64,000 bases of DNA from Emticicia sp. C21. GTDB lineage: Bacteria; Bacteroidota; Bacteroidia; Cytophagales; Spirosomataceae. Of this stretch, positions 16,513 through 24,938 are shown in pieces (position 1 is the stretch's first letter; each line of letters begins with the position of its first letter). The stretch is taken from positions 1 through 64,000 of the forward strand of contig NZ_QVMT01000021.1 in the NCBI RefSeq assembly GCF_003418935.1, written 5' to 3'. Both the position numbers and the translations under genes were made by a program. Below the pieces are notes generated by a model that worked only from the letters and a program-made list of their open reading frames with translations, ran no database searches and was not told the DNA's origin.

Positions 16513-17107
16513 AAATATTAATGACCTCAGAGCTGAAAGAGCAAGACTCAAAAATGAAATTGAGTTATCCAGAACCAAGATGAGGGGTAGTATTAATGCT
16601 ATTAAAGAGGAATTAAGCCCCGCTCGCCATATAGTGAATTTCTTAGGTGACTTCCTGACTAACCGAAATCAAGGTCTGCTGAACGTGGGTGTTGGGCTTG
16701 GTGTTGATACCATAGTCAGAAATGGTATATTAAGACATGCTCCCTGGCCGCTGAAAGTATTAGTACCATTCTTCCTGAAGAATTTTGCAGGTAATGTAAT
16801 TCATAATAACAAGGATAACATTATGCAGAAAGGTATAGAGTGGGTAAGAGACATAACCGAAAAGAAGCCGGAGCCTATATTGACCGAATTAAAAGAGGTA
16901 AGAATAGAAGAGAAACCATCTATGGTTGAAAAAGCCTTGCTATGGGTAAAAGATAAAACCGAAGAAAAACCCAAAGAATTGGCATTGAAAGAAGATCCGC
17001 TGGCTCCGCAAACAGAGAAGCCATCTTTTGTAGAAAGAGCTTTAATGTGGGTGAAAGAGAAAACCGACGAAGATCCTAAGCCTGTTCAGGTAATTCATGT
17101 GAACTGA
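16496..17107 (+). CDS. Hypothetical protein with three C-terminal WVKDKTEEKP-like repeats
   Basis: A 203-residue protein. The N-terminal half has a coiled-coil-like start (LRAERARLKNEIELSRTKMR) and a mildly hydrophobic middle. The C-terminal half repeats one unit three times: QKGIEWVRDITEKKPEP, then VEKALLWVKDKTEEKPKE and VERALMWVKEKTDEDPKP, roughly 30-40 residues apart with acidic linkers. No family recognised. It overlaps the holin-like gene and so should be made with it; a membrane-associated partner is a reasonable guess. Confidence 0.75.
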   Translation: MKTNIKNINDLRAERARLKNEIELSRTKMRGSINAIKEELSPARHIVNFLGDFLTNRNQGLLNVGVGLGVDTIVRNGILRHAPWPLKVLVPFFLKNFAGNVIHNNKDNIMQKGIEWVRDITEKKPEPILTELKEVRIEEKPSMVEKALLWVKDKTEEKPKELALKEDPLAPQTEKPSFVERALMWVKEKTDEDPKPVQVIHVN

Positions 17108-17117
17108 TACTCAGCAA

Positions 17118-17534
17118 CTAGAGCTTTGTAGGAATCGATGCTATATTAAACCAGAACTTATTTAATTCGCCAATAACCCTCATCAATCCTTCAAAAGTTG
17201 AGGGTTTTGTTATGAAACAATTCGCCCCCAGAAAATAACAGTTTCTTATATCTTCCGGTGAGTTAGAGGTAGTTAGTATCAGGATAGGAATACTTCTTAA
17301 TTTTGGATTTTCCTTGATTTCTTTCAGCGCTTCTCTGCCGTCTTTTTTCGGCATATTCAAATCTAAGAGAATGATGCTCGGCAACTTCTTTGCTTTATTC
17401 AGAAAATCCATCAACTCTTGCCCGTTATCTACAAAAGACAAAGGGGCATCTATTCCGCTTTCTTCAAAAGCTGATTTCAAAAGAAATTTATCATCTTCAT
17501 CGTCGTCAGCGATGAGGATTGAAAATACACTCAT
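17118..17534 (-). CDS. Rcp1-type single-domain response regulator
   Basis: A 138-residue receiver-only protein: ADDDEDD acidic cluster, phosphate-accepting Asp in IILLDLNMPKKDG, Thr in LILTTSN and Lys in FITKPS. LNMPKKDGREALKEIK and the Phe/Trp-rich end are typical of Rcp1-like regulators that pair with bacteriophytochrome or CHASE-type kinases. It follows the CHASE3 kinase gene after 12 bases on the same strand, so the pair forms a two-component operon. Confidence 0.88.
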   Translation of the reverse strand: MSVFSILIADDDEDDKFLLKSAFEESGIDAPLSFVDNGQELMDFLNKAKKLPSIILLDLNMPKKDGREALKEIKENPKLRSIPILILTTSNSPEDIRNCYFLGANCFITKPSTFEGLMRVIGELNKFWFNIASIPTKL

Positions 17535-17546
17535 TCTAAAGATTTA

Positions 17547-18935
17547 TTATTTTGTAGGGAAATATAATATAAACCTGGCACCTTCGCCCAATTTACTTTC
17601 AGCAAATATAAAACCATTATGATTAGTCATAATCCGGCGGCAAATCGCCAAGCCTACTCCGGTGCCTTCATAATGACCTCGCCCGTGAAGACGCTGGAAA
17701 ATAACAAATATTTTTTCGGCGTATTCTTCTTCAAAGCCAATGCCATTATCACTAACGGTTATTTTATGGTAATCAAGTTCTCTTCTTATTTTCTCAATTC
17801 CTTTTATCTCTGAGCCTTTTACTAAACTATAGATAATAGATATTACGGGCCCTCTGTCTGCAGCAGTAAACTTTAGGGCATTGCTGACAAGATTTAAGAA
17901 TAATTGATTTAACTGAAAAGAAACGCCCCAAATATACGGCAATTTTTCTACATTTAGCTGTGCTTTTTTCTCTTCTATTTTTAATGATAAATCATTTATT
18001 ACCCGCTCAATCGTTTCCTGCAAATTCACTTCCTGGAAACTGACCTCTTTTCTGTTTACCAGCCTGGAGAAATCAAGCAAGTCATTAATCAGAGTCTGCA
18101 TGCGTTCAGCAGAATAAGTAATCTTATCTAATGTCTCTTTTCCGTCTTCATTCAATGACTCTGCATGCTTTCTTATCATACGATCACTAAAGGCTCTGAT
18201 TTTCCGCAGAGGCTCTTGTAAGTCGTGTGAAGATACATAGGCAAACTGCTCTAAATCTGCATTGGAGCGGTTCAATTCATCAATTTTATTTTCTAGCTGA
18301 TGTTGAAACTTTAGTCTTCTCTGCAGCTCGAGGAATATTAATAGAAAGCTGACGAATAACAAGACAAATGAGAAAATGGATAGCATTAAGAGCGTAGAGG
18401 TAGTTTGATTATCCGTCTTGTCTTTCAAGGCTTTTCTTTCGGCCAGTAGTTGTCTTTCAGTAGCCTGAAACTGATTAACAATTACCCTGATTTTATCCAT
18501 CTCTTTTTTCCCTAAGAGAAAAGACTCTTTATCAAATATCTGATTGCCGTCCGATTGCTTAATATTAATTCTTAATAATCGAAGTTTTTGGAGAATGGCA
18601 TTTCTTAAGGTATCTAATCTTTTTGCCTGTAGTGGATTGTCTCTTATCTGATAATGCAGTGTTCTGTATACGTTATTAATCTGGCTTTCGGCTCTGTAAT
18701 AAGGTTCTAAGAAAACTTTCTCTTTGGTTAGAAGATATCCTCTTTGACCGGTTTCAAAATCTTTTAAAATAGAAATAAGTTCTTCACTTTTTCTCATTAC
18801 CTCATGCGTATGTTCTACTGAGGTGGCATAACTGGTGGAATCTTTGATTTTCTGATAGGAGGTCCAGCTTAAGATAGCTAATAGCACAACACAGACGGCG
18901 AATGACCAAAAAATAAGACGCAGACTTTTTTTCAT
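17547..18935 (-). CDS. CHASE3-domain sensor histidine kinase
   Basis: A 462-residue kinase: N-terminal membrane helix (LIFWSFAVCVVLLAILSW), an extracytoplasmic CHASE3 domain with DFETGQRGYLLTKEKVFLEPY, a second helix near 182-205, coiled coil, HisKA with the phosphate-accepting His in SSHDLQEPLRKIRAFSDR, and a HATPase domain with N-box NLVSNALKF, DNGIGFEEE and GTGVGLAICRRI. No receiver domain is fused, so the phosphate should go to the receiver protein encoded 12 bases downstream. The signal is unknown. The gene is divergent from rpoN across a 245-base gap. Confidence 0.9.
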   Translation of the reverse strand: MKKSLRLIFWSFAVCVVLLAILSWTSYQKIKDSTSYATSVEHTHEVMRKSEELISILKDFETGQRGYLLTKEKVFLEPYYRAESQINNVYRTLHYQIRDNPLQAKRLDTLRNAILQKLRLLRINIKQSDGNQIFDKESFLLGKKEMDKIRVIVNQFQATERQLLAERKALKDKTDNQTTSTLLMLSIFSFVLLFVSFLLIFLELQRRLKFQHQLENKIDELNRSNADLEQFAYVSSHDLQEPLRKIRAFSDRMIRKHAESLNEDGKETLDKITYSAERMQTLINDLLDFSRLVNRKEVSFQEVNLQETIERVINDLSLKIEEKKAQLNVEKLPYIWGVSFQLNQLFLNLVSNALKFTAADRGPVISIIYSLVKGSEIKGIEKIRRELDYHKITVSDNGIGFEEEYAEKIFVIFQRLHGRGHYEGTGVGLAICRRIMTNHNGFIFAESKLGEGARFILYFPTK

Positions 18936-18992
18936 AGGTAGTGCTATAACTATTAGTAATAAGTGGTTAAACTAAAAAATGTGTAATATTAT

Positions 18993-19139
18993 CCCCACAT
19001 TGTGGATTTTTTTGCATTCTTTGTGAAAGCAAAGCCCGTTAGTATAAAAGTTGTGAAAAATTGTTGCTTTTGTAAAGTGCTGATAGTCAAAATTTTAAAA
19101 TAACTTTTTTTGTTTTTTTCTTACATCCCAAGATGTGGG
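18993..19139. promoter_or_regulatory. Two CCCA/TGTGGG dyads in the kinase-rpoN intergenic region
   Basis: CCCCACATTGTGG (18993-19005) and CCCAAGATGTGGG (19127-19139) stand between the divergent CHASE3 kinase and rpoN genes. The second resembles the reverse complement of the dyad at 15642 (CCCAGATTGTGGG). They are candidate activator sites; the binding protein is not shown. A TGG(G) run at 19136 also starts a TGG-N9-TTGA arrangement ahead of rpoN. Confidence 0.35.
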
Positions 19140-19180
19140 CTGTAAATTGATATATATAGGCTATCATAAAACATTATGCC

Positions 19181-20611
19181 ATGCTAAATCTCAGCCAGAC
19201 CCAGAAACAGACTTTAAGAATTTCTCCGTCTCAGATACAGTTGCTGAATTTTTTGCAACTCTCAACTTTGGAGCTCGAAGAGCATATTAAAACGGAATTA
19301 GAGGAGAATCCTATGTTAGAAGAAGCAACTGTAAGTGATGATAGTGCAGAGACTGACGATTTTGACAAAGATGAAAAAGACTTACTCCAAGGTAATAATT
19401 CTGATTACCTTGATTGGGACGAGTATGACGATGATACTCCCAACTACAAAACTCAACTAAATAATTATAGCAGCGACGATGATTTTTATTCGGCGCCTAT
19501 TATACAACAGATCTCATGGCGCGAGGATCTGAAAGAGCAATTGCATGTATTAGCATTAACAGAACGCCAATTACTTTTAGGTGATTTTATTATTGATTCT
19601 TTAGATGAAAACGGTTTCTTAAAATATGATGCAGAGGCTATTGCTGACGATGTTTCTTTTACAAACAATATTTTTGTTGATACACCGGATGTAGAAGAAA
19701 TGATTAAGGTTATCCGCCAGCTAGATCCGATTGGTATTGGTGCTTCAAATCTGCAGGAATGTTTGTTGATACAATTAGACCATAAGCGTGAACATGGATG
19801 CGATGTAGATTTAGCTTATGAAATTGTATTAAATAACCTGGATGATCTGGCTGTGCGCAACTATGAGAAAATTATGCGCTCACGTGAGATATGCACTGAA
19901 AAGCTCAAAGAAGCGGTAACACTCATTACATCATTAAACGCCAAGCCTATTTCAGAAGAAAATACCAGTTCTATTCTGGTTAAAGATAATATTATACCTG
20001 ATTACCTTGTTTTCTTTGATGATGGTAAGATCGAGGTTTCATTAAATAGCAATCAGATTCCACCCTTAAAAGTCAATAATTCGTTTCAGGATTTATTGCA
20101 GGGCAGTGCTGATAAAGCCGCAACACACTATATCCACACTAAAGTTTCAGCAGCTAACTGGTTGATTGATGCAATTCAGCAAAGAGAAACCACCATGCTC
20201 AAAACCATGCGTACGCTGGTAAAATTGCAGGAAGAGTTTTTTAAAACCGGAAATGTTCAGAAACTAAAACCAATGACACTGAAAGATGTGGCAGAGATCA
20301 TAAGTATGGACATTTCGACGGTATCAAGGGTAACCAGTGGCAAATATGCCCAGACTCCTTTCGGTACTATTCATTTAAAAGACCTTTTCTCAGGTGGTAT
20401 TTTTACAGATTCAGGAACCGAAGTATCTAATCGTGAAATTCAGCAAACATTAGCTACACTGATTTCGAACGAAGATAAAAATACACCATTGAACGATTTC
20501 CAGTTAGCCGACCTGCTAGCACAAAAAGGGTACCCTATTGCTCGTCGTACGGTAGCAAAATACCGCGACCATCTGGGAATTCAATCAGCACAATTAAGAC
20601 GTGTTTTATAA
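19181..20611 (+). CDS. rpoN: RNA polymerase sigma-54 factor
   Basis: A 476-residue RpoN. Region I is the Gln/Leu-rich N-terminus (QTQKQTLRISPSQIQLLNFLQLSTLELEEHI, read in part) ending in LEENPMLEE; region II is very acidic (DDSAETDDFDKDEKD); the core-binding domain covers about 110-300; the C-terminus has the helix-turn-helix ISMDISTVSRVTSGKY and a clear RpoN box, ARRTVAKYRDHLGI. It directs transcription from -24/-12 promoters and needs an AAA+ activator, which is encoded 32 bases downstream. Finding both inside a stress island suggests that the island is its local target. Confidence 0.96.
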   Translation: MLNLSQTQKQTLRISPSQIQLLNFLQLSTLELEEHIKTELEENPMLEEATVSDDSAETDDFDKDEKDLLQGNNSDYLDWDEYDDDTPNYKTQLNNYSSDDDFYSAPIIQQISWREDLKEQLHVLALTERQLLLGDFIIDSLDENGFLKYDAEAIADDVSFTNNIFVDTPDVEEMIKVIRQLDPIGIGASNLQECLLIQLDHKREHGCDVDLAYEIVLNNLDDLAVRNYEKIMRSREICTEKLKEAVTLITSLNAKPISEENTSSILVKDNIIPDYLVFFDDGKIEVSLNSNQIPPLKVNNSFQDLLQGSADKAATHYIHTKVSAANWLIDAIQQRETTMLKTMRTLVKLQEEFFKTGNVQKLKPMTLKDVAEIISMDISTVSRVTSGKYAQTPFGTIHLKDLFSGGIFTDSGTEVSNREIQQTLATLISNEDKNTPLNDFQLADLLAQKGYPIARRTVAKYRDHLGIQSAQLRRVL

Positions 20612-20643
20612 TCTTAACTATTTAAATCAACCATATATTACTT

Positions 20644-22074
20644 ATGCAACGTATCCTTGTTATTGATGATGACACTGATATTTGTCTTTTACTTCGTCGT
20701 TTCTTAAGCAAAAATGGTTACGAGGTAGCTATTGCTCAAAGTGGACAAACTGGCCTGAGTTTATTAGAAGAGTTTTCTCCTGATTTAGTCATGACCGATT
20801 TTCGTTTAGGAGATTTAGATGGAGGACAAATTTTAAGAAAAATCAAAGAACGTTTTCCTGAAGTTCCGGTGCTTATCATTACAGGCTATTCTGATATAAA
20901 GATTGCCATTGATGTAATGAAGCAAGGGGCTTTCGACTATATTACCAAACCGCTTTTCCCCGACGAAATCCTGCTTACAATTAAGAAAGCATTAGGCGGC
21001 GAAAAACCGGAGGGCAGTATGCAAGCTGCTGCCGAAAAAGAAAATACAGCTACTAAATCCGCTACTAAATCCAACAGAACGAAATCAGATGCCAGTTATA
21101 TTTTTGGTAGTGGCCCCGAGTCTAAAAATCTGTATCGTCAGATAGACCTGGTTGCCCCTACCAACTATAGTGTAATTATCTACGGCGAGAGTGGTTCCGG
21201 AAAAGAGTCTATTGCACAGGAAATCCATAAAAGAAGCAAAAGAGCCAACGGCCCTTTTGTAGCTATGGACTGCGGAGCAATTTCAAAAGAGTTAGCTGCC
21301 AGCGAAATGTTCGGGCATGAGAAAGGCTCGTTTACAGGTGCTTTAAACCAGAAAATCGGGCACTTTGAAATGGCCAACGGTGGTACGCTTTTTCTTGATG
21401 AGGTGGCCAATCTGCCCTATGATGTACAGGTAGCTTTGCTACGCGTTGTACAAGAAAGAAAACTACGCCGCATAGGTGGTAATAAAGAAATTGCCGTAGA
21501 TGTTCGTATACTGGTAGCATCAAATGAGCGTCTGATGGAATCGTGCCGCAAAGGGAAATTCAGAGAAGATTTATACCATCGTTTCAATGAGTTTAGCCTG
21601 GATGTACCGCCATTGCGTGATCGTAAGACCGATATTATGGAGTTTGCCCAATTCTTCCTTGAAACAACTAATAACGAATTAGGAAAAGATGTAAGAGGCT
21701 TTGACGAAGATGTAAAAGCTGCCTTTTTGAGTTATCCATGGTATGGCAATTTACGCGAAATGCGTAATGTAGTAAAACGTGCAACCTTGCTTTCGGATGG
21801 CGATTATATTGAATCTAAATCTTTACCATTTGAAATTATTAATTATTCAAGGTTATTATTCTCAGAGCCTACACAACCTGTTATCAACGAAGATATAGTT
21901 CCGAAACAAGAAGAACCCGCTAAGCCTAACCTGAAATCGGCGGCACTGGATGCCGAATACGAAATGATTTTACAGGTGCTTAAGCAGGTGAATTATAATA
22001 AAAGTAAAGCTGCACAGGTATTAAGTATTGACAGAAAAACGCTTTATAATAAAATGAAGAGTTATAACCTTTAA
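20644..22074 (+). CDS. Sigma-54-dependent NtrC-family response regulator
   Basis: A 476-residue activator in three parts. The receiver domain (1-115) has the DDD acidic cluster at 8-10, phosphate-accepting D52 (MTDFRLGD) and a Lys in TKPLF. The AAA+ domain (about 153-385) has Walker A GESGSGKE (181-188), the sigma-54 contact loop GSFTGA (228-233, Ser replacing the usual Ala) and Walker B GGTLFLDE. The C-terminal Fis-type helix-turn-helix is KSKAAQVLSIDRKTLYNKMKSY. Phosphorylation should allow ring assembly and opening of sigma-54 promoters. It is cotranscribed with rpoN; the kinase is probably one of the two in this island. Confidence 0.94.
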   Translation: MQRILVIDDDTDICLLLRRFLSKNGYEVAIAQSGQTGLSLLEEFSPDLVMTDFRLGDLDGGQILRKIKERFPEVPVLIITGYSDIKIAIDVMKQGAFDYITKPLFPDEILLTIKKALGGEKPEGSMQAAAEKENTATKSATKSNRTKSDASYIFGSGPESKNLYRQIDLVAPTNYSVIIYGESGSGKESIAQEIHKRSKRANGPFVAMDCGAISKELAASEMFGHEKGSFTGALNQKIGHFEMANGGTLFLDEVANLPYDVQVALLRVVQERKLRRIGGNKEIAVDVRILVASNERLMESCRKGKFREDLYHRFNEFSLDVPPLRDRKTDIMEFAQFFLETTNNELGKDVRGFDEDVKAAFLSYPWYGNLREMRNVVKRATLLSDGDYIESKSLPFEIINYSRLLFSEPTQPVINEDIVPKQEEPAKPNLKSAALDAEYEMILQVLKQVNYNKSKAAQVLSIDRKTLYNKMKSYNL

Positions 22075-22148
22075 ATAAGATAAAGATATACAACAGCTTA
22101 ACTATAATAATAAAACTTTTAACCCAAACTCTCTAAAATTTAGTAATA

Positions 22149-22613
22149 ATGATTCAAATTCAAAAAGATAGAAAGAGTATAGTAATAATGATGGCTGATG
22201 ACGATCCGGATGACAGAAGCATGACAAAAGAAGCCTTAGAAGAGAATTTTTTATTGAACGAACTGCGCTTCACAGAAGATGGTGCTGAATTGATGGACTA
22301 TCTGAAACGAAGAGGAAAATATAGCAATCCAGAAAGTTCACCACGTCCGGGAGTAATATTACTCGATCTTAACATGCCAAAAAAAGATGGACGAGAGTGT
22401 TTAAAAGAAATAAAATCAGACGACGAATTGAAAAGTATCCCAGTAATTGTTCTTACTACCTCAAAAGCCGAAGAAGACATTCTGCGTACCTATGATTTAG
22501 GGGTAAACAGTTTTGTTACCAAGCCTGTTACATTTATGGAATTGGTAGAAGTAATGAAAAACCTTGGCAATTATTGGTTTGATATTGTTCAGTTACCAAA
22601 ATATAACTCATGA
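22149..22613 (+). CDS. Rcp1-type single-domain response regulator
   Basis: A 154-residue receiver-only protein: MADDDPDD, phosphate-accepting Asp in VILLDLNMPKKDG, Thr pair in VLTTSK and Lys in FVTKPV. It closely resembles the receiver at 17118-17534. Its stop overlaps the start of the next gene (ATGA), so it is translationally coupled to the PAS kinase and should exchange phosphate with it. Confidence 0.88.
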   Translation: MIQIQKDRKSIVIMMADDDPDDRSMTKEALEENFLLNELRFTEDGAELMDYLKRRGKYSNPESSPRPGVILLDLNMPKKDGRECLKEIKSDDELKSIPVIVLTTSKAEEDILRTYDLGVNSFVTKPVTFMELVEVMKNLGNYWFDIVQLPKYNS

Positions 22614-24049
22614 AAGATCTTGACACAATCAGGGTGTTAATCGTGGATGATGATGAAGATGACTTTTTCCTGACGAGCGATTATCTAAATGACATACGAG
22701 GTAAAAAATTTGCCATTGACTGGGCTAAAAATTTTGATGATGCCGTTGGAAAAGTAACATCCTGCGAATATGACATTTGCTTTTTTGACTTCCTACTTGG
22801 GGCTAAAACAGGTCTTGACCTGTTGAAACGGGCTATTCAGGAGGGTTGTCAAAGCCCGATTATTCTACTTACCGGTAAAGGCGACCATAAAATAGATATG
22901 GAAGCCATGCGGCTGGGAGCTGTTGATTATCTGATAAAAAGCGAGTTAGACCCCGAAAAACTCGAACGTTGTATCAGATACTCGCTAGAGCGCGCAGATA
23001 CACTCAAAACTCTCCGTGAAAGCGAGCAGCAATACCGTACTATCTTTAATCATGTAAGGCAGGGTATTATTGTTACGCAACCTAAAGACGGCAGCTTTAT
23101 CTATTATAATCCGGCCACTTTAGAGATGCTCGGTTATGAGGCCGAAGAACTCAACAATATGAGTACCGCCAAAATCTTCGAGAAACCTGAAATATGGCAT
23201 TTGTTCAACGAAAGACTGGAAGAAAATGGTAATATTGATAAGTTTGAGGCTATCTTCCTGACAAAGAAAGGCGAAAAGAAAATTTGCCTGATTGATGCTC
23301 AGAAACAGAAAAACAGTGAGGGAAAGGAATCTTTCCTGAGTATTATTCATGATGTAACGGCTCAACGTAAAGCCGAGCGTGAGAACATGATGTTGGAGAA
23401 AATGGCCGCAACCGGACGTTTGGTGCGTACATTGGCACATGAAGTACGGAATCCGCTAACTAATATTCATCTATCGGTAGAGCAATTAGAAGATGAAATA
23501 CAAAACGAAGATTCTAAGTTGTTTCTGGGCATTATCAAACGCAATGGGCAACGTATCAGTGATCTGATAACTGAACTGCTTAATAACTCAAAACCATCTG
23601 AACTGGCATTCGGTAAAATTTCAGTTCATAAGATTTTAGATGAAACGCTTGAACAGGCTATAGACCGTATTAACCTGAAAAGTATAGCCTTAGAAAAACA
23701 ATATGGTGAAGATGTACTCCTCAATGTTGATAGCAATAAGATAAAAATTGCGCTTTTGAATATCATTATCAATGCAGTAGAGGCAATGGACGAGGGCAAA
23801 GGCTTGTTGTTAATCAAAAGTTATATCAACAACAATTATTGTTATATCTCTATCAAAGACAACGGTACGGGTATCAGTCCCGAAAATATGAGCCGTTTGT
23901 TTGAACCCTATTTTACAGCTAAAAACAATGGTATTGGTCTGGGGCTTGCTGCTACATTAAATATTATTCAATCCCACAAAGCCACCGTAGATGTTAACTC
24001 GGAGGTAGGCAAAGGTACTGAGTTTATTATTACGTTCTCATTAAATTAA
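22610..24049 (+). CDS. Receiver-PAS-histidine kinase (soluble hybrid kinase)
   Basis: A 479-residue protein with no membrane segment. An N-terminal receiver domain (VLIVDDDEDDFF, Asp in CFFDFLLGAKTGLD, Lys in LIKSE) is followed by a PAS domain (about 138-255, SEQQYRTIFNHVRQGI), then HisKA with the His in LVRTLAHEVRNPLTNIHLSV, and a HATPase domain with NIIINAVEAMDEG, IKDNGTGIS and GIGLGLAATLNII. The receiver at the front suggests that an upstream phosphosignal controls its kinase activity. Overlap with the preceding receiver gene marks a signalling pair behind rpoN and the NtrC-type activator. Confidence 0.9.
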   Translation: MKDLDTIRVLIVDDDEDDFFLTSDYLNDIRGKKFAIDWAKNFDDAVGKVTSCEYDICFFDFLLGAKTGLDLLKRAIQEGCQSPIILLTGKGDHKIDMEAMRLGAVDYLIKSELDPEKLERCIRYSLERADTLKTLRESEQQYRTIFNHVRQGIIVTQPKDGSFIYYNPATLEMLGYEAEELNNMSTAKIFEKPEIWHLFNERLEENGNIDKFEAIFLTKKGEKKICLIDAQKQKNSEGKESFLSIIHDVTAQRKAERENMMLEKMAATGRLVRTLAHEVRNPLTNIHLSVEQLEDEIQNEDSKLFLGIIKRNGQRISDLITELLNNSKPSELAFGKISVHKILDETLEQAIDRINLKSIALEKQYGEDVLLNVDSNKIKIALLNIIINAVEAMDEGKGLLLIKSYINNNYCYISIKDNGTGISPENMSRLFEPYFTAKNNGIGLGLAATLNIIQSHKATVDVNSEVGKGTEFIITFSLN

Positions 24050-24080
24050 AAAAGGCCATCATTTTCATGATAGCCTTTTT
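24049..24080. terminator. Bidirectional terminator between convergent units
   Basis: AAAAAGGC (24049-24056) pairs with GCCTTTTT (24073-24080), with ATCA/TGAT inside and one mismatch. Its A and T runs on both sides would serve the rpoN unit and the opposing TspO-like unit. Confidence 0.8.
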
Positions 24081-24101
24081 CTCATATTTTAATTCTTACC
24101 T

Positions 24102-24935
24102 TTAAACATGGTCATGAACTAATGGCTGGCGTTTTCTGAATCCTCCTCTAAATAGTTCGATAAACACACTTATCGCCACCAGGATAATACCTGCCCAGGC
24201 ACTTAGCACGATGTATTCATAATAGATACTATCGCTTTTACGCTCGATAATAATACCGCTCAAAGCCCAGATAACGGCCAGCCCAATATAGAAGTTGTTG
24301 AACCTTAATATAGCTACAACACCTATCAATGAGCCTATCAGAACCATCATCGAAGCCCACGACTCTTCACTCATACCAAAGCCTCTCCAACCATAGCTTA
24401 CTAATAAAGCTGTGATATTAGCGATAGTTGCTATACAAATCCAGCCTAAATATAAGCCAAAGGGCGCTTTCACTATAAAGCTTTGTGTATTGGTCAGATA
24501 AGGCTCTAATAATCTAATCTGAGTATCTATATAAATCAAGCGGCTGAGCAAGAAGAGCATTAATATGACACTTACTATGAGTAGGTCATAATGCCAGGCT
24601 ACAATCCAGGTCATATTAGTAATACAGGTCAGAATAAACGCAATATTGATTCTTCTGACAATCTCGCCTACATAAGGATCTACCTTTGATTTAAACAGCG
24701 ATGTCATCTGATAAATACAGAATATGAAGAGTAATAAATAGATGACGCTCCAGATAGAGAAGGTAAGCCCTGCCGGTACAAATAAGTTGGGGTATTGAGC
24801 TGATACCTCACCCGTATTCTTACCATTAATTGGTAAAAAATTGGCCAGAAAATTTACAAATACCATTCCGAGAAAAAACAGGAAGTTTAGTATCTGTAGC
24901 GTTCTGATTTTCGTTGCATTGAATCTAGTTTCCAT
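24102..24935 (-). CDS. TspO/MBR-related tryptophan-rich membrane protein
   Basis: A 277-residue inner-membrane protein with about eight hydrophobic segments. The front half (NFLANFLPINGKNTGEVSAQ, then YPNLFVPAGLTFSIWSVIYLLL) resembles the tryptophan-rich sensory protein family, but it is longer than classical five-helix TspO, with extra C-terminal helices. TspO proteins bind tetrapyrroles and affect stress responses; whether this extended form does so is unknown. It is 3 bases downstream of the YihY/BrkB gene on the same strand, so the two form an operon. Confidence 0.65.
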   Translation of the reverse strand: METRFNATKIRTLQILNFLFFLGMVFVNFLANFLPINGKNTGEVSAQYPNLFVPAGLTFSIWSVIYLLLFIFCIYQMTSLFKSKVDPYVGEIVRRINIAFILTCITNMTWIVAWHYDLLIVSVILMLFLLSRLIYIDTQIRLLEPYLTNTQSFIVKAPFGLYLGWICIATIANITALLVSYGWRGFGMSEESWASMMVLIGSLIGVVAILRFNNFYIGLAVIWALSGIIIERKSDSIYYEYIVLSAWAGIILVAISVFIELFRGGFRKRQPLVHDHV

Positions 24936-24938
24936 ATC

